A stretch of 50,581 nucleotides of DNA. It comes from Phycisphaerales bacterium (GTDB taxonomy: Bacteria; Planctomycetota; Phycisphaerae; Phycisphaerales; SM1A02). The notes beneath the pieces were generated by a model. It was not told the origin of the DNA and searched no databases. It saw only the letters and a program-made list of their open reading frames with translations. A program made the position numbers and the translations under genes. The first letter of the stretch is position 1, and the number at the start of each line of letters is the position of its first letter. Location: positions 1 to 50,581 of the forward strand of contig JABABM010000016.1 in assembly GCA_014238205.1 (NCBI GenBank), written 5' to 3'. Below are positions 44,555 to 50,581 of the stretch, one piece after another.

Positions 44555-46048
44555 CTACCTGGACACATCCGTCATCCAGTACAGGAGTCCCAGGATGACG
44601 GGCAGCACGACGAGCATGCCGGCCAGGACAAGGCCGACCAGTCGCGGCCAGGGCGCGTGGATCGATTCAACAGCTTCACTGCGCTCGTTCCTGTCAGCCA
44701 TCAGGGGCAGTCCTACCAGTCGAAGGTAATACCAGGCACTGATGGCGCTGTTGATGGCTGCAATCAGGACGAGCACGAGCCGACCGGATGCAATACCCGC
44801 AATGAAGAGTGCCAACTTGCCCCAGAAACCAAGCAGTGGAGGGAAGCCCAACAAGGAACCTGCGGAGATCGCCATGGCCGTGGCCGACCACGGGTGCTTG
44901 TGTCGCAGTCCGGCCAGGTCCTCGACCGACTCCAGTTCCACCCCGCCACGTTGAAGACTCGAGAGAACGGCAAATGATGTCGTGTTCCCCAGCCCGTATA
45001 TCAACAGGTACAGCATCGCCGCATTGAAGCCGGCGCCCGGTCCGGCGATGATCCCGATGAGCAGGTACCCACTGTGCGCGATTGAGGAGCAGGCAAGCAT
45101 TCGCTTGACCGACTTCTGGAGCAGTGCTGCGATGTTGCCGAGCGTCATCGTCAGTACCGAGACAACCCAGAGCATGATCAATATCGGGGCAGGCAGACCA
45201 GCACCATCCGCCCAGCCGAGTGTCGACAGCAGGATCATGAATGCAATCACGCCCGCAGCCTTCGGAACAAATCCCAGGAATGCAGTCACGTGGACTGATG
45301 CACCTTCGTAGACATCAGCGGCATAGAGGTGCATCGGGACGGCTGCAAGCTTGAAACCGATACCAAGCAGTGCCAGGAGCATGCCGACAATTGCCAGAAT
45401 GCCCAGTTCGCCCCGTGCGATCTGATCTGCGAAGGACGCCTGTATCTCGGTAAGCACAAGCGTTCCAGTAGCTCCATAGAGCAGGGCAAATCCGTACAGG
45501 AACATGGCTGCCGACATGGCGCCCAGGAAGAAGTACTTCATGGCCGCTTCCTGGGCCCGTATCGATCCGCGACTCATCGCCACCATGACGTAGGTCGGCA
45601 GGCTTGCCAGTTCCAATGCAAGGAACAACCAGATCAGGTCATTGGCAATGGAAACAAGGAGCAACCCGGCCAGGGACAGAAGGAAGAAGACATGGAACTC
45701 ACCACCTGTCGCACGGATCGGATCAAAGACAGCCCGGCCCTGGGCAATGGCAAGTTCATATCGCTGGTCGACACGACCGATCGACAGCAGGAGCAGGCCA
45801 AGTGCCACGATGCATGCAATCATTCCCGCGGGAGCGGCCAGGCCAGGCACCAGCAACCCGGACGTCTCCATGGCTTCGGCGGTGTAGACAAGGGGAACAG
45901 AAATGCCTGCCGCCACGATGAACAGTCCTGTTGTCCACGGCACCCATCCACGAAGTCGATTGGAATGCACCAGGCCGAGGATCGCCACGACGACGACACC
46001 GGCAAAGAGGATCAGTTCGGGGATGAGGAACCAGAGCTTGTCGATCAC
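44555..46048 (-). CDS. nuoN: NADH-quinone oxidoreductase subunit N
   Basis: 497 residues, about 14 membrane helices, one of the three antiporter-like proton-pumping subunits of complex I. Recognisable segments: AMSRGSIRAQEAAMKYFFLGA, ADVYEGASVHVTAFLGFVPK and KRMLACSSIAHSGYLLIGI with the conserved Lys/His of discontinuous helices. It starts with a 4-base overlap with nuoM and is the last gene of the nuo run, convergent with the unknown membrane protein. Confidence 0.95.
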   Translation of the reverse strand: MIDKLWFLIPELILFAGVVVVAILGLVHSNRLRGWVPWTTGLFIVAAGISVPLVYTAEAMETSGLLVPGLAAPAGMIACIVALGLLLLSIGRVDQRYELAIAQGRAVFDPIRATGGEFHVFFLLSLAGLLLVSIANDLIWLFLALELASLPTYVMVAMSRGSIRAQEAAMKYFFLGAMSAAMFLYGFALLYGATGTLVLTEIQASFADQIARGELGILAIVGMLLALLGIGFKLAAVPMHLYAADVYEGASVHVTAFLGFVPKAAGVIAFMILLSTLGWADGAGLPAPILIMLWVVSVLTMTLGNIAALLQKSVKRMLACSSIAHSGYLLIGIIAGPGAGFNAAMLYLLIYGLGNTTSFAVLSSLQRGGVELESVEDLAGLRHKHPWSATAMAISAGSLLGFPPLLGFWGKLALFIAGIASGRLVLVLIAAINSAISAWYYLRLVGLPLMADRNERSEAVESIHAPWPRLVGLVLAGMLVVLPVILGLLYWMTDVSR

Positions 46049-47631
46049 CTGGCACCTCCGGGCAGCGAGGTATCAACGAAGGCAGCTGCACCAGGCATGC
46101 TCTCTTCGAAGATGTCCTGGTAGACAGCCAGGGTGTCGGCAACAGCCGTGGCCGTATTGTCGATGATCAGGTCCGGCTGGATTCCAAGGACGATGCACCC
46201 GACTGCCAATGGAACCAGGACCGTAATCTCGCGAACCGTAAGGTCCACTGGAAGTCCCGACTGCTCATCATGCCTCAAGGTTGCCTTGGTCGGGCCGAAG
46301 ACGACCTTGCCAACCATGATCAACAGGTACATCGCAGCGAGGACCATGCCAAGGGCGGCAATCGCTGCATACCAGGGGCCCAGCACACCCGGGTAGGCAC
46401 CCGAACCTCCGGCCGTGAATGTTGCGATCAAGCAGAGGAACTCACTGACGAATCCGTTGAGTCCCGGCAATCCGACGGATGCCAGGACGAAGAAGACCAT
46501 GAACGTGGCCCAGATGGGCATGGTTCGAGCCAGGCCACCCAGTTCACCCATGTCCCTGGTGTGGTATCGCTCGTACATCATTCCAATCAGGAAGAAGAGT
46601 GCACCCGTGGAAAGACCGTGATTGATCATGTACAGGATCGAACCCTCAACTCCCATCGGATTGAGTGCGAAGAGTCCAAGCACGCAGAAGCCCAGGTGGC
46701 TTACCGACGAGTAGGCGATGAGTTTCTTGACATCGGTCTGGACCCAGCAGATCAAGGCGGCATACAGGATGCCGATGATCGACAGGATCGCAACGAATGG
46801 AGCCCATTCCACCACGGCTTCCGGGCACATTGGGAGTACGAAGCGATAGAGGCCATAGGTTCCCAGTTTCAACAGGACTCCGGCAAGGACGACGGAGCCT
46901 GCAGTGGGCGCCTCGGTATGGGCAAGTGGCAGCCACGTGTGCACCGGGAAGAGGGGCACCTTGACCCCGAAACCTATGAGCAATGCCAGGAGCAGCCAGG
47001 CCTGCTCATGAAGAGACAACGCCGAAACCGCATGATTCGTCAATGCGGAAATCTCGAATGACCAGTCTCCTCCATTCGCCTGTGCATACGACCAGGCAAG
47101 CGTGAGAAAGCCCGCCAGCGTTATCAGCGATCCGGTGAATGTGTAGATGAGGAACTTGACCGAGGCATGGGCGCGGTTCTTGGAACCCCATATGGCGATG
47201 ATGAAGAACATCGGCACCAGCGTGAACTCGAAGCAGACATAGAAGAGGACCAGGTCTTGCGCGAGGAATACACCCGTCATGGCTGCCTGGAGACCCAGGA
47301 GCCAACCGTAGTACTCCTTGGTTCGAGACTTGATGGCATTGAATGAACCGAGAATTGCCAGTGGCATGAGGAACGTGGTGAGCAGAACAAGAATGAGCGA
47401 AACGGAATCCGCCCCGACCTGGAGCACCAGTCCCCACTCCTTCACCCATTCGACGCTTGAAGTCAGTTCCCAGGTTCCCCTGCCCCAGCCATCAAAGACA
47501 AATGCTGCTGCAACACTCACACCGAGGACGACCAGGGAGGTCACCAGGGCGAGTTGCTTCGCAAGCCGTCCCGGCGACACGATGATCACGAACGAGCCCA
47601 GAAGGGGAAGCAGAATGAGCAGCCAGCTCAT
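46045..47631 (-). CDS. nuoM: NADH-quinone oxidoreductase subunit M
   Basis: 528 residues; proton-pumping subunit of complex I. Motifs: PLAILGSFNAIKSRTKEYYG, VPLFPVHTWLPLAHTEAPTA, KKLIAYSSVSHLGFCVLGLF and GLPGLNGFVSEFL. The start at 47631 (MSWLLILLPLLG) gives the usual hydrophobic N-terminus and overlaps the nuoL stop by one base; an upstream ATG at 47757 would overlap nuoL widely. Confidence 0.95.
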   Translation of the reverse strand: MSWLLILLPLLGSFVIIVSPGRLAKQLALVTSLVVLGVSVAAAFVFDGWGRGTWELTSSVEWVKEWGLVLQVGADSVSLILVLLTTFLMPLAILGSFNAIKSRTKEYYGWLLGLQAAMTGVFLAQDLVLFYVCFEFTLVPMFFIIAIWGSKNRAHASVKFLIYTFTGSLITLAGFLTLAWSYAQANGGDWSFEISALTNHAVSALSLHEQAWLLLALLIGFGVKVPLFPVHTWLPLAHTEAPTAGSVVLAGVLLKLGTYGLYRFVLPMCPEAVVEWAPFVAILSIIGILYAALICWVQTDVKKLIAYSSVSHLGFCVLGLFALNPMGVEGSILYMINHGLSTGALFFLIGMMYERYHTRDMGELGGLARTMPIWATFMVFFVLASVGLPGLNGFVSEFLCLIATFTAGGSGAYPGVLGPWYAAIAALGMVLAAMYLLIMVGKVVFGPTKATLRHDEQSGLPVDLTVREITVLVPLAVGCIVLGIQPDLIIDNTATAVADTLAVYQDIFEESMPGAAAFVDTSLPGGAR

Positions 47632-49799
47632 CACGATACGGCTCCTCCCGTGAAGAACTGAAGCATGAGCAGCATGAGCAGCGCAATCAGGACCGCTCCA
47701 CCTGCCATTGTCACTGCGTAGGACTGGAGCATCCCATTTTGCAGTGGTTGGAAGCAACGAGCCAGCAGCCTCGGAAGCCTCGCAGTGCCATCGACGAAGA
47801 GACCGTCAATGATGTACCGGTCGATGGCATAGAAGATGTGGCCAAACAGCCAGAGTGGAGCTCGAATGAAGGCGTGGTAGACCTCATCGACATACCACTT
47901 GTTCTCCATGGCGACCGGGAGCCAGCGGGTCCAGAAGCGTGAAAGCAGCCAACTTCTCAGTCTGTCGGCATCCTGTCGTCGCCAGAGATGCAACCAGAAT
48001 GCGAGCAGGAGGCCAAGTCCACCAACGCATGCGGAGATCCAGTACATCGCCACGTGTGGATCCATGCCGAGAATCGAACCATGATGCGCCTCGGCTCCAT
48101 GCAAAGCGGAGGCTGGATGTTCCGGATGCCCTGGAACTCCCTCTGCGGCTGTCGAATCATGAACCATGTCTGCAACCCAGCCACCTGCCACGTGCTCGAC
48201 CTCGTTACCCATGAAGTAGGGAACTGCGGCAAGCAACGCTCCGGCAGCAATCAGCAGAAGAACAATGTTGATTGCAAATCGGGGTGCATGCGGATGGAAC
48301 TCGCCGCCATGCGTCCCTGCGTCATGATCATCCCCATGGTGCTCATCCCCAGGTTCGCAGCGGACCTCCCCGGCACAGACCCGGCACCAGACACGGAAGG
48401 TGTAGTAGGCCGTCAGGAACGCGGTAAAGATTGCCATCCAACCGAGTACCTCGAATCCTGGACCTTGTGAGACGAAGGCCTCTGCGAGGATCGCGTCCTT
48501 CGAGAAGTACCCGGACGTCAAGGGGAACCCTGCAAGGCAGAGGCAGCCGATGAACATGGTCCAGGAAACAATGCGCCAGCCCTTCATCCTCCTGAGTCCG
48601 GAAATCTTCCGAAGATCCAACTGGCCGGCGAATCCATGCATGATGGCTCCACAGGTCAGGAACAGGACAGCCTTGAAGAAGGCATGCGTGAAGACGTGGT
48701 ATGCCGCACCGTAGGTCGTCAGGACGCCCAGTCCCAGGAACATGTACCCCAATTGTGAAATGGTTGAATAGGCGAAGATGCGCTTGATGTCGTACTGGGC
48801 CATGCCGATGGTTGCAGCCAGCAACGCCGTAAGCCCCCCCACCCAGGCGACCACGTGCAGGGACTCGGGTGCCAGCAGGAAGAATGGATACATCCGTGCA
48901 ATCAGGTAGACGCCGGCAGTGACCATGGTCGCGGCATGAATGAGCGCCGAGACCGGGGTCGGGCCTTCCATGGCGTCAGGCAGCCAGACGTAGAGTGGCA
49001 ACTGGGCCGACTTGCCGAAGGCGGCAAGCATGAGCAGGTATGGAATCGCCTGCACGGACCAGTTCTCGTAGACCGGCAGATAGGTGCCTGCGTCGAGAAC
49101 CGTGATGAGCTCGTTGTACTGGATCGTTCCAAAGGTCGACCAGATGAGATAGATCGCCAAGGCCAGTCCCAGGTCTCCAATGCGGTTGACAATGAAGGCC
49201 TTCTTGGCAGCTGCGACCGCCTCCGGCTTCTGGTAGTAGTACCCAATGAGCCAGTAAGAGGCGAAGCCTACGCCTTCCCAGCCCAGGTAGAGCATGAGGA
49301 GGTTGTCACCCATGACAAGGCAGATCATCGCGAAGAGGAAGGCGCTGATGCCTGCAAAGAACCTGGCATAGCCACGTCCCACGTCCGGTTCCATGTACTC
49401 ACTGGCATAGAGCGCAATCAGTGCACCCAGCCCTGTCACGAATGACATCCAGAGGATGGTCAGGGAATCGATGTAGAAGGCGAAGTTCGCTACGAAGGAA
49501 CCACCGTCCCAGTGAACATTGATCCACTTGAAGAGTTCGACCCGTTCCGGTGGCGTATCCATGAATGCCAAGAGGAGAGTCAAGACGAAGGAGATTGCCA
49601 GCGAGAATACGGTGATCCAGGCTGGCAGCTTTGACTTGACTCGGCATGCTGCACAGAGTCCGCAGAGAACAAGTGAAATCAGCGGGCACCAGAGTATGAA
49701 CCCGATCCACCACTGGCCCGAGACATGCAACACCTCACTGGCAGGAACCGGTGGCATGGCCTGGACGATGCGTGCGAGTTGGAGCGTGACGTCAATCAT
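47631..49799 (-). CDS. nuoL: NADH-quinone oxidoreductase subunit L
   Basis: 722 residues; largest antiporter-like subunit of complex I with the long lateral helix at the C-terminus. Motifs: YLGWEGVGFASYWLIGYYY, KSAQLPLYVWLPDAMEGPTP, ALIHAATMVTAGVYLIAR and KRIFAYSTISQLGYMFLGLG. A loop around residues 490-510 is rich in His and Asp (DEHHGDDHDAGTHGG), which is not part of the core fold. It overlaps nuoK by 4 bases upstream. Confidence 0.96.
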   Translation of the reverse strand: MIDVTLQLARIVQAMPPVPASEVLHVSGQWWIGFILWCPLISLVLCGLCAACRVKSKLPAWITVFSLAISFVLTLLLAFMDTPPERVELFKWINVHWDGGSFVANFAFYIDSLTILWMSFVTGLGALIALYASEYMEPDVGRGYARFFAGISAFLFAMICLVMGDNLLMLYLGWEGVGFASYWLIGYYYQKPEAVAAAKKAFIVNRIGDLGLALAIYLIWSTFGTIQYNELITVLDAGTYLPVYENWSVQAIPYLLMLAAFGKSAQLPLYVWLPDAMEGPTPVSALIHAATMVTAGVYLIARMYPFFLLAPESLHVVAWVGGLTALLAATIGMAQYDIKRIFAYSTISQLGYMFLGLGVLTTYGAAYHVFTHAFFKAVLFLTCGAIMHGFAGQLDLRKISGLRRMKGWRIVSWTMFIGCLCLAGFPLTSGYFSKDAILAEAFVSQGPGFEVLGWMAIFTAFLTAYYTFRVWCRVCAGEVRCEPGDEHHGDDHDAGTHGGEFHPHAPRFAINIVLLLIAAGALLAAVPYFMGNEVEHVAGGWVADMVHDSTAAEGVPGHPEHPASALHGAEAHHGSILGMDPHVAMYWISACVGGLGLLLAFWLHLWRRQDADRLRSWLLSRFWTRWLPVAMENKWYVDEVYHAFIRAPLWLFGHIFYAIDRYIIDGLFVDGTARLPRLLARCFQPLQNGMLQSYAVTMAGGAVLIALLMLLMLQFFTGGAVS

Positions 49800-50131
49800 C
49801 CTTCATGCAGTTCCTTCCAGTCATCTGCATTGAGGGAGCCTCGACGCCTGTGAAGCAGGACGACCAGTGCCAGGGCGAGGGCCGCTTCCGCTGCGGCAAC
49901 CGTCAGGATGAAGATCACGAAGACCTGCCCGGAGTAGTTGAACCAATACCGGCCAAAGGCGACAAAGGCCACCAGGGCCGCCTGGAACATCAACTCGGTG
50001 CAGAGGAACATCACGATGAGGTTCCGCCGCGTGAAAAAACCCACAAGGCCGACTACGAACAACAGTGCACTGAAGATGATGAAGTGCGCAAGTGAGACCT
50101 GCGTGAACTCCGAGGCAATCTGGAAGGTCAT
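49796..50131 (-). CDS. nuoK: NADH-quinone oxidoreductase subunit K
   Basis: 111 residues with three membrane helices, the usual size. Family features: FIIFSALLFVVGLVGFFTRRN, the conserved glutamate in FLCTELMFQAALVAFVAF, and the second in AAAEAALALALVVLLHRRRG. It overlaps nuoJ and nuoL by 4 bases on each side. Confidence 0.95.
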   Translation of the reverse strand: MTFQIASEFTQVSLAHFIIFSALLFVVGLVGFFTRRNLIVMFLCTELMFQAALVAFVAFGRYWFNYSGQVFVIFILTVAAAEAALALALVVLLHRRRGSLNADDWKELHEG

Positions 50132-50581
50132 GACTCACCCTCCCCTGCCACAGGGTCTTCCTGTGGGTGAATCGGATCAAGTCCAACGCTGCGTCGCAGT
50201 TCATCTTCTCCATGCTCGATCTGGCGTCGTGCCAGGACGACCGCCCCGAACATGGCAAGAAGAAGGATGACGCCGGCTATTTCAAGGCTTGCCGGAAAGG
50301 ATGCCACCAGCGCCCAGCCCACGTGCTGCGTATTGGTCGGCATGGCATCCGGGTCGATTCGAACGATCTCAGGAGCCTCGCCTGTGGAACGGGACTCGAC
50401 GAATGGGCCGCTTCTGTCCCACTGGACCATGTATCCATCATCGTCAACAGCCGGCGGCCATGGGAAATCGGGTGATGCTTCAAGCACGGCCGCCTTGAAT
50501 CGCTTGGGCAGTTGTTCAAGCAGTTCACCATGCACCTTGTCCTGCCGGGATTGCACCACCGGGGGTGGAAGGTCCTGCATG
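50128..50581 (-). CDS. nuoJ: NADH-quinone oxidoreductase subunit J, C-terminal part (partial)
   Basis: The frame is open to the window edge, so only the last 150 or so residues are seen. The final membrane helix SLEIAGVILLLAMFGAVVLA is typical of NuoJ and is followed by a charged tail. Before it lies a soluble stretch of about 85 residues (LLEQLPKRFKAAVLEASPDF and following), longer than the loop in most NuoJ proteins. The methionine at the edge is internal, not the start. Confidence 0.9.
   Translation of the reverse strand, partial: MQDLPPPVVQSRQDKVHGELLEQLPKRFKAAVLEASPDFPWPPAVDDDGYMVQWDRSGPFVESRSTGEAPEIVRIDPDAMPTNTQHVGWALVASFPASLEIAGVILLLAMFGAVVLARRQIEHGEDELRRSVGLDPIHPQEDPVAGEGES

Noticed and set aside
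1..50581. CRISPR array, insertion sequence, prophage or tRNA gene
   Set aside because: No regularly spaced direct repeats, transposase, integrase or phage structural genes, and no tRNA cloverleaf were noticed. Gene content looks like core chromosome.

Overview
This looks like a chromosomal segment of a GC-rich, diderm planctomycete-type bacterium, most likely class Phycisphaerae. That placement is inferred, not computed. The supporting signs are a 23S rRNA gene with its own promoter and no 16S or tRNA gene before it, a complete planctomycete-style type II secretion (T2SS) locus, a PilM-led cluster with glycine-rich proteins, and the mix of housekeeping genes.

Layout. 1-1226 (minus): the 5' part of a 23S rRNA gene with a promoter, a hairpin and a boxA antitermination element. 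1362-6857 (minus): a three-gene operon with a PilM/PilN-like protein and two membrane-anchored partners, all carrying similar Gly/Pro/Met-rich linkers. 7143-14930 (mostly plus): mtaB, an S1-domain protein, an unknown gene on the minus strand, pdxA, glyS, an exported Asp-box protein and a half-size flavoprotein-like oxidoreductase. 14967-18506 (minus): cobalamin-dependent methionine synthase. 18680-21823 (plus): a LolA-like exported protein coupled to a two-gene ABC-2 exporter. 21864-23298: heme oxygenase (minus) divergent from an orphan CoA-transferase A subunit (plus). 23501-39133 (plus): an exported helical protein followed by gspE-F-G-H-I-J-K-L-M-C-D and a lipoprotein, nearly all translationally coupled. 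39135-43614 (minus): a POT peptide transporter with a large extra domain, and a DUF255/YyaL-type protein whose DsbD-like C-terminal domain is out of frame. 43752-44552 (plus): an unknown membrane protein. 44555-50581 (minus): nuoN, nuoM, nuoL, nuoK and the 3' end of nuoJ.

How the genes work together. The T2SS operon encodes the assembly ATPase (E), platform (F, L, M, C), pseudopilins (G, H, I, J, K) and secretin (D). No prepilin peptidase gene lies in the window, so it must be elsewhere. The PilM trio resembles the inner-membrane alignment part of a type IV pilus or T2SS but has no ATPase, secretin or pilin beside it; it is the best candidate for a poorly described system here. Two pseudopilins have unusual processing sites (GspI with Asp at +5, GspJ with Ala at -1), and the POT transporter appears to carry a GspG-like domain. 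The Nuo genes form the membrane arm of respiratory complex I.
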